Below, in pieces: positions 17,419 through 26,161 of a stretch of 64,000 bases of DNA (positions within the stretch are counted from its first letter, which is position 1; each line of letters starts with the position of its first letter). Under the pieces are notes generated by a model, which made no database searches, was not told the origin of the DNA, and saw only the letters and a list, made by a program, of their open reading frames with translations. Source of the stretch: Xylanimicrobium pachnodae JCM 13526 = NBRC 107786 (GTDB lineage Bacteria; Actinomycetota; Actinomycetes; Actinomycetales; Cellulomonadaceae); assembly GCA_001592145.1 (NCBI GenBank), contig BCWJ01000002.1:202962-266961 (forward strand). The letters are read 5' to 3'. The position numbers and the translations under genes were made by a program.

Positions 17419-18560
17419 GCGTCCTCCTCGGCTGCCAACTGTCCACAGGCGCCGTCGATGTCCGAACCGCGGGTGTCGCGAACCGTCGTCGGTATGCCGT
17501 GCCCCCGCAGCCTAGCGACGAACTCGTCCTCCACGGCACGCTCCGACGCCGTCCAGATGGAGCCGGGGGTCGGGTTGAGGGGGATCGGGTTCACGTGCAC
17601 CCAGCCGCGGCCACGGGCGTTGAGCTTCTTGCCCAGCAGGTCGGCCCGCCACGCCTGGTCGTTCATGTCCTTGATCAGCGCATACTCGATCGATACCCGC
17701 CGCCCGGTGGCCTCGTAGTAGGTGCGGGCCGCGTCGAGCGCCTCCCCCACCGAGAACCGTGTGTTGATGGGCACGAGCTCGCTGCGCAGGTCGTCGTCAG
17801 GAGCATGGAGCGACAGCGCCAGAGTGAGCGGCAGGCCCTCCGCGGCCAGCTTGTTGATCCCCGGCACCAGGCCCACCGTGGACACCGTGATGTTGCGGGC
17901 ACTCATGCCGAACCCGTGCGGTGCGTCCGCCACGAGCGTGCGGATGCACGTCATGATCGCGCGGTAGTTGATCAAGCCCTCGCCCTCGCCCATGAACACG
18001 AGGTTGTTCAGGCGCGCCGGCCCGCCGGGAATCTCACCGAGCGCCAGCGTCCGCATCGCGAGGCGCACCTGCTCGAGCATCTCGGACGCCGAGAGGTTGC
18101 GTGTGAAGCCGAGCTGCCCCGTCGCGCAGAACGGGCACGCCATGCCGCAACCCACCTGGCTGGAGATGCACAGCGTGGAGCGCCGCGGATAGCGCATGAG
18201 CACCGACTCGACGCGGTTGCCGTCGTGCAGGCCCCACAGCGTCTTGACCGTGGTGCCCTTGTCCGCCTTCAGCTCCTTGCGTCGCGTCAGCAGCACCGGG
18301 AACAGGTCGGTCGCGATCGCCTCACGGGCCGCGGCCGGGATGTCCGTCCAGTCGGTGGGGTCCGCCGTGAAGTGCGTGAAGTAGTGCGTGGCGAGCTGCT
18401 TGGCCCGGAACCGCGGCTGCCCCAGCGCCGCCACGGCGTCGGCTCGCTCCTCGGCAGAGAGATCGGCGAAGTGCCGCGGCGCCTTGACGACGCGACGCGG
18501 CGCCATCTGCAGGGCAACGGGCTTCGTCTCGTCTCCAGGACGGACTTGGGTGGTGGCCAT
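17415..18560 (-). CDS. rlmN: 23S rRNA (adenine-2503-C2) / tRNA (adenine-37-C2)-methyltransferase
   Basis: This 381-residue radical-SAM enzyme methylates C2 of A2503 in 23S rRNA, and probably A37 of some tRNAs. The iron-sulfur motif CxxxCxxC is clear in CGMACPFC, followed by [19 protein letters not shown] and the C-terminal [10 protein letters not shown] segment, with the methyl-carrying cysteine, are also present. Its length is slightly above the usual 350-370 residues because of an N-terminal extension. It sits 12 bp after cdsA, continuing the pyrH - frr - cdsA operon. An AAGGA lies upstream of the ATG. Confidence 0.95.
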   Translation of the reverse strand: MATTQVRPGDETKPVALQMAPRRVVKAPRHFADLSAEERADAVAALGQPRFRAKQLATHYFTHFTADPTDWTDIPAAAREAIATDLFPVLLTRRKELKADKGTTVKTLWGLHDGNRVESVLMRYPRRSTLCISSQVGCGMACPFCATGQLGFTRNLSASEMLEQVRLAMRTLALGEIPGGPARLNNLVFMGEGEGLINYRAIMTCIRTLVADAPHGFGMSARNITVSTVGLVPGINKLAAEGLPLTLALSLHAPDDDLRSELVPINTRFSVGEALDAARTYYEATGRRVSIEYALIKDMNDQAWRADLLGKKLNARGRGWVHVNPIPLNPTPGSIWTASERAVEDEFVARLRGHGIPTTVRDTRGSDIDGACGQLAAEEDA

Positions 18561-18572
18561 CGCGGTACTTCC

Positions 18573-19463
18573 TTACGCGGGTGAGCCCGACACGGCGATC
18601 GAGAGGATGAGGTAGACGAACGGCGCGGTGAAGAGCATCGAGTCGATGCGGTCCAGCACGCCCCCGTGCCCGGGGAGCAGCGAACCCATGTCCTTCAGCT
18701 CCAGGTCACGCTTGATCAGCGACTCGGCGAGGTCGCCCACCGTGGCCGTGGCGGCCGTCAGCAGGCCCAGCGCGAGCCCCAGGACCAGGGACGAGCCCAG
18801 CACGGGGTGCCATCCCGAGGGGAGGAACGGAAGGTCCACCACCCAGTGCGCACCCACCATGCCCACCAGGGTGGTGAGAATGACCGAACCGGCCATTCCC
18901 TCCCAGCTCTTCTTGGGGCTGACCGTGGGCGCGAGCGGGTGCTTGCCGAACAGGACGCCCGCGATGTACCCGCCCGTGTCGTTCGCCACCGCGAGCAGGA
19001 TGAACATCGCCACCAGCAGCCGGCCGTCCCGCTGGCCGAGCAGCAGCACGACGAACCCGGCCAGGAACGGCACGTACGTCGCCGCGAACGCTGCCGCCGC
19101 GACGTCGCGCAGGGCACCCGGGCCAGGGCCGTCGAGCGCTCGCCACACCGTGGTGGCGGCGATCGTCAGCACGTAGGCCACGAGCAGGGCCTCGGGCCCA
19201 CCGACGTGGGCCGACACCGCCATCCCGACGCCGCCGACGATCAGCGGCCAGATGGGTAGGTGGATGTCGCTGCGCGCGAACGCCGCCCGCAACTCCCACA
19301 GCCCGGCTGAGACCGCCACCGCCACCAGCGCGACGAACGGCTCGGCACGGAACCACAGCGACGCCGCGACGACGCCGAGCAGCAGGAGGCCGACGGCGAT
19401 GGCGGCGGGAAGGTTGCGCCCGGCCCGCGACGTGCGCGGCGCGGGTTCAGGTGAACCGGACAT
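18573..19463 (-). CDS. cdsA: Phosphatidate cytidylyltransferase
   Basis: This 296-residue membrane enzyme makes CDP-diacylglycerol from CTP and phosphatidic acid for phospholipid synthesis. About eight hydrophobic helices are visible. The family signature occurs at the C-terminal end: SLIKRDLELKD, then LLPGHGGVLDRIDS. Its start overlaps the frr stop by one base (TGATG), so the two are translationally coupled. The order frr - cdsA - rlmN is standard in actinobacteria. Confidence 0.96.
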   Translation of the reverse strand: MSGSPEPAPRTSRAGRNLPAAIAVGLLLLGVVAASLWFRAEPFVALVAVAVSAGLWELRAAFARSDIHLPIWPLIVGGVGMAVSAHVGGPEALLVAYVLTIAATTVWRALDGPGPGALRDVAAAAFAATYVPFLAGFVVLLLGQRDGRLLVAMFILLAVANDTGGYIAGVLFGKHPLAPTVSPKKSWEGMAGSVILTTLVGMVGAHWVVDLPFLPSGWHPVLGSSLVLGLALGLLTAATATVGDLAESLIKRDLELKDMGSLLPGHGGVLDRIDSMLFTAPFVYLILSIAVSGSPA

Positions 19464-20020
19464 CAGACCTCGAGCAGCTCGCTCTCCTTGCCCGCGAGAA
19501 GCTGATCGATCTGCTCGACGTGCTTCTTCGTCAGGGCTTCGAGCTCCTTCTCCGCGCGGGCCACCTCGTCCTCACCGGCGTCGCCGTCCTTGACCAGGCG
19601 GTCCAGCACGTCCTTGGCCTTGCGACGCAGGTTGCGCACCGTGATCCGCGCGTCCTCGGCCTTCGTCTTGGCGAGCTTGACGTAGTCACGGCGGCGCTCC
19701 TCGGTCAGCGCCGGCAGGATGATGCGGATCGCGTTGCCGTCGTTGGAGGGGTTCACTCCCAGGTCGGAGTCGCGCAGCGCCTTCTCGATGGCCGCCATGG
19801 CGCTCTTGTCGAACGGGGAGATCAGCACGCTGCGTGCCTCGGGGATGTTGAACGAGGCAAGCTGCTGCAGCGGCGTGGGCGCACCGTAGTAGTCCACGGT
19901 GATCTTGGCGAACATGCCCGCGTTCGCCCGCCCGGTGCGGATACCCGCGAAGTCTTCCTTGGCGACCTCGACCGCCTTGTCCATCTTCTCTTCGGCCTCG
20001 AAGAGCGTCTCGTCGATCAC
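19463..20020 (-). CDS. frr: Ribosome recycling factor
   Basis: This 185-residue protein releases ribosomes after termination together with EF-G. It shows the whole family pattern: [21 protein letters not shown], then the [30 protein letters not shown] and NLRRKAKD segments. The GTG at 20020 is preceded by AAGGAG. It begins 16 bp after the pyrH stop, in the pyrH - frr - cdsA - rlmN operon. Confidence 0.98.
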   Translation of the reverse strand: MIDETLFEAEEKMDKAVEVAKEDFAGIRTGRANAGMFAKITVDYYGAPTPLQQLASFNIPEARSVLISPFDKSAMAAIEKALRDSDLGVNPSNDGNAIRIILPALTEERRRDYVKLAKTKAEDARITVRNLRRKAKDVLDRLVKDGDAGEDEVARAEKELEALTKKHVEQIDQLLAGKESELLEV

Positions 20021-20036
20021 TGGTGCTCCTTGGTGG

Positions 20037-20786
20037 TCAGTCGGTCAGCGCCTGGGCCGTCATCAGTGTCCCGATCTTCTCGCCCAGCAGCGCGTTCGTC
20101 ACATTACCCGCGCCCTCCAGGCCGAAGACGCGCATCCGCACGTCGTGATCGCGGCACATGGCGATCGCCGTGTTGTCCATGACCTGAAGATTGTCCCGCA
20201 GCGCCACGTCATAGGTGAGGTGCTCGAAGCGGCGCGCGTCGGGGTTCTTGCGCGGGTCGGAGTCGTACACGCCGTCCACGCCGTTCTTGCCCATGAGCAC
20301 CTCCTGGCAACCCACCTCCAGTGCGCGTTGCACCGAGACGGTGTCGGTGGAGAAGTACGGCATGCCCGCGCCCGCGCCGAAGATCACCACGCGGCCCTTC
20401 TCCAGGTGCCGGATCGCGCGCAGCGGGATGTAGGACTCGGCGACCTGGCCCATGGTGATGGCCGTCTGCACGCGGGTCTTGGTCCCGGTCTGCTCCAGGA
20501 AGTCCTGGAGGGCCAGGCAGTTCATGACCGTGCCCAGCATGCCCATGTAGTCGGCGCGGGCCCGGTCCATGCCCGCCTGCGAGAGCTCCGCTCCCCGGAA
20601 GAAGTTGCCACCCCCGACGACGACGGCGACCTGCACCCCCTGGCGCACGGCCGCACCGATCTCCTCGGCCATACGCCGCACCACGACGGCGTCCAGCCCC
20701 ACGGAGCCGCCCCCGAACGCTTCGCCGGACAGCTTGAGCAGTACGCGTCGCGAGGCGCCTGTCGCAGTGTTCGTCTTCTTGGGCAT
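20037..20786 (-). CDS. pyrH: UMP kinase
   Basis: This 249-residue amino-acid-kinase-fold enzyme phosphorylates UMP to UDP for pyrimidine nucleotide supply. Recognisable segments are [12 protein letters not shown] at the N-terminus, [29 protein letters not shown] and the [14 protein letters not shown] loop. I place the start at the ATG at 20786 (MPKKTN), just before the conserved strand; longer in-frame starts run into the hairpin region behind tsf. A stem-loop at 20876-20911 separates it from tsf, so it probably has its own promoter in the 134-bp gap. Confidence 0.97.
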   Translation of the reverse strand: MPKKTNTATGASRRVLLKLSGEAFGGGSVGLDAVVVRRMAEEIGAAVRQGVQVAVVVGGGNFFRGAELSQAGMDRARADYMGMLGTVMNCLALQDFLEQTGTKTRVQTAITMGQVAESYIPLRAIRHLEKGRVVIFGAGAGMPYFSTDTVSVQRALEVGCQEVLMGKNGVDGVYDSDPRKNPDARRFEHLTYDVALRDNLQVMDNTAIAMCRDHDVRMRVFGLEGAGNVTNALLGEKIGTLMTAQALTD

Positions 20787-20875
20787 CGGGCCACCGTCCA
20801 TTTCGCGTGCTGGGCAACAGGGTCTGCGCCGTGCTCGGCGCGCGGGTCTCGCGGCACCCGGAGCCGGGTGCACGA

Positions 20876-20911
20876 GCGGCCCGGCCCTACCGTCGGGTAG
20901 TGCCGGGCCGC
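20876..20911 (-). terminator. Terminator hairpin behind tsf
   Basis: On the minus strand a 16-nt arm at 20911-20896 pairs with 20891-20876 with one mismatch, around a 4-base loop. It starts about 10 bases after the tsf stop. A second smaller inverted repeat (GCACCCGG/CCGGGTGC, 20854-20871) follows. Together they probably end the rpsB-tsf transcript. Confidence 0.75.
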
Positions 20912-20920
20912 ACGGGTGCG

Positions 20921-21769
20921 TCAGTTGCCGACGCGGAAGCGGACGAAGCCGGTGAGCTGGCCGCCCGCCGCCTCGACGTGCTTGGCGACGGTCACCTTCG
21001 TGTCCTTGGCGAGCGGCTGCTCCAGCAGCACGTTCTCCTTGAAGAAGCCGTTCAGGCGCCCCTCGACGATCTTCGGCAGGGCGGCCTCCGGCTTGCCCTC
21101 CGCGATCGACAGGTCGCGCGCGATCTCGCGCTCCTTGGCCACGATGTCAGCCGGGACGTCCTCACGCGTGAGGTACTTCGGGGCCATCGCGGCGACGTGC
21201 TGCGCGACGTCCTTCGCAGCGCTGTCGACGGCCTCGCCCGCACTGTTCATGACGACGACGACGCCGATGCTCGGCGGCAGGTCCTTCGCGGTGCGGTGCA
21301 GGTACGTCGTGATCGACGGACCCTCGACGCGCGCGACGCGGGCCAGGACGATCTTCTCGCCCAGCGTGCCGGCGGCGGCGGCGATGGCGTCGGCCACGGT
21401 CGCGTCGCCGTACGGTGCGGCGAGCGCCGAGGCGGCGTCCGCGGCACCCGCGGCGGCGGTGGCCTCGAGCACGTCAGCCGCGAGCGACGTGAACTTCTCG
21501 TTCTTGACGACGAAGTCCGTCTCGGCGTTCAGCTCGATGAGGGTGGCAACCTGGCCGGCCGCGGTGTCCTCGACCTTGACGGCCACGAGACCCTCGGAGG
21601 TCGCGTTGCCCTCGCGCTTGGCGGCCTTCGCGAGACCACGCTTGCGGATGAGCTCGACGGCCTTCTGCTGGTCGCCGTCGGCCTCGTCGAGGGCCTTCTT
21701 GACGTCGGTCATCCCGGCGCCGGTCAGGGCGCGCAGGTCCTTGATGTCCTGGATGGTGTAGTTCGCCAT
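20921..21769 (-). CDS. tsf: Translation elongation factor Ts
   Basis: This 282-residue protein is the nucleotide exchange factor of EF-Tu. The start [20 protein letters not shown], with its TDVKKAL segment, is the conserved family signature. The [13 protein letters not shown] core and the C-terminal [10 protein letters not shown] follow. GGAGCGCCCACC precedes the ATG. It follows rpsB after a 78-bp spacer that contains a strong hairpin, which may set the S2 to EF-Ts ratio. Confidence 0.98.
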   Translation of the reverse strand: MANYTIQDIKDLRALTGAGMTDVKKALDEADGDQQKAVELIRKRGLAKAAKREGNATSEGLVAVKVEDTAAGQVATLIELNAETDFVVKNEKFTSLAADVLEATAAAGAADAASALAAPYGDATVADAIAAAAGTLGEKIVLARVARVEGPSITTYLHRTAKDLPPSIGVVVVMNSAGEAVDSAAKDVAQHVAAMAPKYLTREDVPADIVAKEREIARDLSIAEGKPEAALPKIVEGRLNGFFKENVLLEQPLAKDTKVTVAKHVEAAGGQLTGFVRFRVGN

Positions 21770-21810
21770 GGTGGGCGCTCCTGTGTGCTTGACGTGGCAG
21801 CGGGTAGGGA

Positions 21811-21841
21811 GCGGGCCGGGGTCACGAGGACCCCGGCCCGC
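21811..21841 (-). terminator. Intercistronic hairpin between rpsB and tsf
   Basis: GCGGGCCGGGGTC (21811-21823) and GACCCCGGCCCGC (21829-21841) form a perfect 13-bp stem with a 5-base loop, directly after the rpsB stop. It could act as a partial terminator or as a 3' stabiliser in the rpsB-tsf transcript. Confidence 0.75.
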
Positions 21842-21847
21842 GTCACC

Positions 21848-22780
21848 TCACTCGGACTTCTCGGCCTCGGTGGCCGGGGCCTCGGCCGCGGGGGCCTCGG
21901 CGGCCGGAGCGTCCGCGGCGGGAACCTCGGCGGCGGCCTCAGCAGCCGGAGCCTCAGCAGCCGGAGCCTCAGCAGCGGGGGCGTCGGCGGCAGGTGCCTC
22001 GGCGGCAGCGGCCTCGGCGCCGGCCAGGAGCTCGCGCTCCCACTCGGCCAGCGGCTCCGACTCGCCCTCGGCGGCCGCGGCCTTGCCCGAGTGGCGTGCC
22101 AGGAGCCCGTCGGCGACGGCGTCGGCGATCACGCGCGTGAGCAGCGTGACGGCGCGGATCGCGTCGTCGTTGCCCGGGATCGCGTAGTCGACCATGTCGG
22201 GGTCGCAGTTGGTGTCGAGGATCGCGACGACGGGGATGTTCAGCTTGCGCGCCTCGTCGACCGCCAGGTGCTCCTTGTTGGTGTCGACGATCCACACGGC
22301 CGAGGGGACCTTGGCCATGTCGCGGATGCCGCCGAGCGTGCGCGCGAGCTTGTCCTTCTCGCGGCGCAGGACCAGGAGCTCCTTCTTCGTCAGGCCGGAG
22401 CCGGCGACGTCGTCGAAGTTGATCTCCTCGAGCTCCTTGAGACGCTGGAGACGCTTGTGCACCGTGGTGAAGTTGGTTAGCATGCCGCCGAGCCAGCGGT
22501 GGTTCACGTAGGGCATGCCCACGCGTGCGGCCTGCTCGGCCACGGGCTCCTGAGCCTGCTTCTTGGTGCCGACGAAGAGAACCGAGCCGCCGTGGGCCAC
22601 GGTCTCCTTGACGAAGTTGTAGGCGTTGTCGATGTACGTCAGCGACTGCTGGAGATCGACGATGTAGATGCCGTTGCGCTCGGTGAGGATGAAGCGCTTC
22701 ATCTTCGGGTTCCAACGGCGGGTCTGGTGCCCGAAGTGGACACCGCTCTCGAGGAGCTGGCGCATGGTCACGACGGCCAT
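21848..22780 (-). CDS. rpsB: 30S ribosomal protein S2
   Basis: This 310-residue protein binds the small ribosomal subunit head-body junction. The family core runs from [20 protein letters not shown] to about residue 235 (GFHQ-type contacts, [22 protein letters not shown]). The last 60-70 residues form an Ala/Pro/Glu-rich low-complexity tail of APAAE-type repeats ending in EKSE, a feature common in actinobacterial S2. AAGGA lies upstream of the ATG. It begins the rpsB - tsf operon and is divergent from the M23-like gene. Confidence 0.98.
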   Translation of the reverse strand: MAVVTMRQLLESGVHFGHQTRRWNPKMKRFILTERNGIYIVDLQQSLTYIDNAYNFVKETVAHGGSVLFVGTKKQAQEPVAEQAARVGMPYVNHRWLGGMLTNFTTVHKRLQRLKELEEINFDDVAGSGLTKKELLVLRREKDKLARTLGGIRDMAKVPSAVWIVDTNKEHLAVDEARKLNIPVVAILDTNCDPDMVDYAIPGNDDAIRAVTLLTRVIADAVADGLLARHSGKAAAAEGESEPLAEWERELLAGAEAAAAEAPAADAPAAEAPAAEAPAAEAAAEVPAADAPAAEAPAAEAPATEAEKSE

Positions 22781-23253
22781 GACACGTCCTTATCCCGCGT
22801 GAGCCCGGATCCTCCGGCATCTCACGCGCATCGTGCGGGTGCTGGGCACCCGCGGTACTCGGTTGTCGGTGCGCACCGGACGGCGGCACCCCTGGCGTCG
22901 ACATCAGCCCGGCGCCGCGCACCCCCTCGACGAGGGGCACGGACCACGGCCGGCCTGATCACGCACCGGCACCGCAGTGCCGGGCGCGTCGCGACGCGCG
23001 AAGTCAACCCAGACGAGCGCACCGACTCCCCGCGGCCGGTCGCCGGTGACGGCTCGGGCCGGAGGGCAGGAGGGGGTGCGAACGTTCGGATCGCCTCAGG
23101 AAGTCTACCTGACACGGCCCGCCCGCCGCGCCACGACAGCTCTGCCGGCATTCCGGGCGCGGGGGTTGCCCACACCCTCACGGCCCGAGCACCGGTGCAC
23201 AGGTCCGCAGGCCCTCGCACCGGTGACCGCACCCGTGCCGGGAGCATGGCCGG
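22781..23253. other. 473-bp divergent intergenic region with the rpsB leader
   Basis: No gene is visible here. On the minus strand TAGACT (23107-23102) could be a -10 box, giving an rpsB leader of about 315 nt, but I see no convincing -35. Within that leader GCGGGTGC (22835-22842) and GCACCCGC (22846-22853) form an 8-bp hairpin 55 bases before the rpsB start. A long leader would suit autoregulation by S2, which is only inference. A GGGAG near 23240 is the likely ribosome site of the M23-like gene. Confidence 0.4.
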
Positions 23254-23901
23254 ATGCCGCACCGACCCGTCCGTCCACCCCGACCGGTGCGCGCCGTCAC
23301 GCTGCCGGCCATCATGCTCACGGTCGCGCTGTGCGCACCGACCGCGGTTCCGGCGACGGTCCCGCGGGGCGTCCGCGCGACGGCGGCCGTCGAGGCGACG
23401 CACCGGCAGCCCCCGGTCACGGGGCGCCGCGATCGGCTCGTCGCGCGCGCGCGGTACGTCCCACCGGCGGCCGGTGCCGTGGCGCACCCGTTCGCGCCCC
23501 CTGCGCACCGATGGGAGCCGGGCCATCGCGGCGTCGACCTGTGGGCGGAGCTCGGCGACGTCGTCGTCGCGCCCGGCACCGGCGTCGTCACCTTCACGGG
23601 ATCGGTCGCCGGCAAGCCCGTCGTCGTCGTGACGCACCCCGACGGCCTGCGCTCCTCGCTCGAACCCGTCACGGCCACCGTGAGCCGCGGCACCGCCGTG
23701 CGTGCGGGGGATCCCGTGGGCGTGCTCGCGACGGCCCCCGGTACCGCCGCGAGCCCGGACCACTGCGCAGACCTGGCCCGTCCCTCCCCCGCCGCCGCGT
23801 GCGTCCACTGGGGGGTGCGGCGCGGCGCGGCGTACGTCGACCCGCTCACGCTGCTGGGCCAGGCCCCGCCGATCGTGCTCCTGCCACCGGAGCAGGGCTG
23901 A
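23254..23901 (+). CDS. Secreted LytM/M23-fold protein, probably non-catalytic
   Basis: This 215-residue protein has an N-terminal signal sequence (basic start, hydrophobic 14-33) and a LytM/M23 fold from about residue 75. Zinc ligands His91 and Asp95 (GHRGVDL) and His185 (VHWG) are visible. However, the first histidine of the usual HxH pair is Cys183, and the active-site histidine expected in the LRSSLEPV segment is absent. The protein may therefore bind peptidoglycan or act as a hydrolase activator rather than cleave. I recall the C-x-H-W-G form as common among actinobacterial paralogues near rpsB, so this is probably a subgroup trait and not recent decay. It is convergent with xerC. Confidence 0.8.
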   Translation: MPHRPVRPPRPVRAVTLPAIMLTVALCAPTAVPATVPRGVRATAAVEATHRQPPVTGRRDRLVARARYVPPAAGAVAHPFAPPAHRWEPGHRGVDLWAELGDVVVAPGTGVVTFTGSVAGKPVVVVTHPDGLRSSLEPVTATVSRGTAVRAGDPVGVLATAPGTAASPDHCADLARPSPAAACVHWGVRRGAAYVDPLTLLGQAPPIVLLPPEQG

Positions 23902-23919
23902 CGCACGCGGTGGCGCCGG

Positions 23920-24915
23920 TCAGGCGCGCGGGAAAGCCTGCGTGAACACCTGCCGGAGCCGCTCCGGGTCCACGTGGGTGTACCGCTGCGTCGTCGCGAG
24001 GTTGGCGTGGCCGAGCACCTCCTGGACGCTGCGCAGGTCCGACCCGCCCTGGAGAAGGTGCGTCGCCGCGGAGTGCCGCAGGGCGTGCGGGGCGACGTCG
24101 TCGACGCCCGCCCGCGCGGCCAGCCGGTGCACGGCCTCCCGCGCCTGCCGCTGGCCCCACCGGCCGCCCCGGTCACCCACCAGGAGCGCGGCACCGGTGG
24201 CGGCCACCGCGAGCGCCGGCCGGCCGTCGTCGAACCACGCCGTCAGGGCGCGTGCCGCCGGCACGCCGAACGGGACCACGCGTTCCTTGCCACCCTTGCC
24301 GAGCACGCGCACCAACCGTTCGCGCACGTCGACGTCGTGCACGTCGATCGCCACGAGCTCGCCCACCCGGATGCCGGAGCCGTAGAGCAGCTCCGCGGCC
24401 GCCCAGGCGCGCAACGCGCCAGGCCTGTCGTCGCCCGTGGCGGCCTCGGCGTCGTCGCGGGCCGTGTCGAGCAGGCGGGCCGCGGCGTCGGCCGTCAGGA
24501 CGGTGGGAAGGGTGCTCGGCACCTTGGGACTGGCCAGGCGCACCGAGGTGTCGGCGTGTGTCAGGCCCGTGTGGTGCGCCCACCCCAGGAACGAACGCGC
24601 GGCGGCGCCGCGCCTGGCCAGGGTCGCCCTGGCCAGGCCCCGCTCCGCCTGCGCGGCGAGCCACCCGCGCAGGACGTGCAGCTGGACGTCGTCGAGCCGG
24701 GTGGCACCGTGCCGGACGGCGTACCGCAGCAGTCCGGACACGTCGGCGAGGTACGCACGCCGGGTGTGCGCGGAGTGGCCACGCTGCGCCTCGAGATACC
24801 GGCCGAACTGTGCGAGCGCATCGGCCATCTCACGCGGGAGCACGGGCCGGTCCGCCACCACGGTGGCCGCCTCGCGGGGCGGGCGCGGGAGGGCGCCGGC
24901 CGACTTCGATGCCAT
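23920..24915 (-). CDS. xerC: Site-specific tyrosine recombinase XerC
   Basis: This 331-residue enzyme resolves chromosome dimers at dif together with XerD. The N-terminal SAM-like domain (about 27-120) precedes the catalytic domain, in which the conserved Arg (GSGIRVGEL), Lys (GKGGKERVVPF), HxxR (HALRHSAATHLL), His (LGHANLATTQ) and Tyr (RYTHV) are all present. Its position after dprA, in conserved housekeeping context, and its XerC-like length argue against a phage integrase. The ATG at 24915 was chosen because longer in-frame starts extend into dprA. Confidence 0.93.
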   Translation of the reverse strand: MASKSAGALPRPPREAATVVADRPVLPREMADALAQFGRYLEAQRGHSAHTRRAYLADVSGLLRYAVRHGATRLDDVQLHVLRGWLAAQAERGLARATLARRGAAARSFLGWAHHTGLTHADTSVRLASPKVPSTLPTVLTADAAARLLDTARDDAEAATGDDRPGALRAWAAAELLYGSGIRVGELVAIDVHDVDVRERLVRVLGKGGKERVVPFGVPAARALTAWFDDGRPALAVAATGAALLVGDRGGRWGQRQAREAVHRLAARAGVDDVAPHALRHSAATHLLQGGSDLRSVQEVLGHANLATTQRYTHVDPERLRQVFTQAFPRA

Positions 24916-25003
24916 CTCTGCAGTGTGCCCGTACGCCCCGCCGCGTGGGGCGAGGCTGGCCGACGTGTCGCCGTCCGGTCCGCCCCTGTCACCTCCGCCC
25001 CTG

Positions 25004-26161
25004 TCACCGCGCCGGTCGGCGGGACCGCCGCCACCGTGCCCCGTCGGTGCCCACGAGCCCCCGCGACTCCAGGATGCCGAGCGCCCCCAGCACCTCGGGC
25101 AGCGACCGCCCCGCGACGCGTGCCAGGGAGGCGACGTCCGCGCTCCGGCGGGCGGGCAACGCGTCGAGCACCACCCGCTCCACGTCGGCGAGCCCGTCGG
25201 TGTGATCGGCTCGGCCCGCTCTGGCTGGTGCGGCGTCACCCCCCAGGGAGCCCGCGAGCTCGGCCGCCTCGGCCGCGTCGGTGACACACGTGGCCACGCC
25301 GTCGCGCAGGAGCTGGTGGCACCCACCCGAGGCCATCGACGTCACTGGGCCCGGCACCGCCCCCACGGGCCGCAGCAGGTCCGCCGCACGCCGGGCGGTG
25401 GACAGCGCGCCGGACCGCCACGCCGCCTCGACCACGACCGTGGCCGCGGTGGCCGCGGCGATCAGCCGGTTGCGTGCCAGGAAGCGCTGCTTGAAGGGCG
25501 TGCTCCCGGGCGGCACCTCCGCGACGACGGCGCCGCTGTCCGCCACCCGGCGCAGCAGCTCGTGATTGCCCTGGGGGTAGAACCGGTCCACACCTCCCGC
25601 CATCAGGGCGATGGTGTGCCCACCGTGCACGACGGCGCTGCGGTGCGCGGCGGCGTCGATGCCGTACGCGCCCCCGGACACGACCGTGAAGCCGCGGTCG
25701 GTCAGACCCGAGACGAGCTGTCCGGTGACGTGCTCCCCGTACGACGTCGAGGCGCGTGCGCCCACCACCGCCACGGAGCGCCGGCACGCGCCGGCCAGGT
25801 CCGGGTCGCCACGGACCCAGAGGGCGAACGGTGCCGACGCGCCCAGGTCGTCCAGGCCGCGTGGCCAGCGGGGGTCGGCGGGCACCAGCACGGTGCCGCC
25901 GAACCGGGTGAGGCGGGCCACCTCGCCGCTCGGGTCCAGGTCGGCGAGCCGCGGCGACCAGCGGGCCACACCCGCCGCCAGCGCGTCACCCCGCTGACCC
26001 GCGTCGGCACACCCGGACTGGTCCATGAGCCAGGCGAGGGCACCGGCGGCCCCGAGGTGCGTCACCAGCGCGCCCGCGGTCTCGTCGCCCGGTTCGGCGA
26101 GCCGGCTCCAGGCGGCGGCCGCCAGGACGGGGTCGTCACGGTCGAAGGTCACGGTGCTCAT
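25004..26161 (-). CDS. dprA: DNA processing protein DprA
   Basis: This 385-residue protein binds single-stranded DNA and loads RecA during natural transformation; in actinobacteria its role is less clear. A Rossmann-like core is visible: SVAVVGARASTSYG, VVSGGAYGIDAAAHR, MAGGVDRFYP and the F-x-x-RNRLIAA segment. An N-terminal helical domain and a C-terminal winged-helix-like domain (about 310-385) flank it. The start overlaps the comM stop by 4 bp. An 88-bp gap to xerC contains two copies of CGCCCCTGTCACC but no convincing terminator. Confidence 0.93.
   Translation of the reverse strand: MSTVTFDRDDPVLAAAAWSRLAEPGDETAGALVTHLGAAGALAWLMDQSGCADAGQRGDALAAGVARWSPRLADLDPSGEVARLTRFGGTVLVPADPRWPRGLDDLGASAPFALWVRGDPDLAGACRRSVAVVGARASTSYGEHVTGQLVSGLTDRGFTVVSGGAYGIDAAAHRSAVVHGGHTIALMAGGVDRFYPQGNHELLRRVADSGAVVAEVPPGSTPFKQRFLARNRLIAAATAATVVVEAAWRSGALSTARRAADLLRPVGAVPGPVTSMASGGCHQLLRDGVATCVTDAAEAAELAGSLGGDAAPARAGRADHTDGLADVERVVLDALPARRSADVASLARVAGRSLPEVLGALGILESRGLVGTDGARWRRSRRPAR

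Noticed and set aside
21848..22060. Repeated DNA in the rpsB 3' end as a separate repeat element
   Set aside because: It is read in frame as the Ala/Pro/Glu tail typical of actinobacterial S2.
23920..24915. Tyrosine recombinase as a sign of a prophage or integrative element
   Set aside because: Length, motifs and position in the conserved dprA-rpsB neighbourhood fit chromosomal XerC, and there are no phage genes or attachment repeats nearby.
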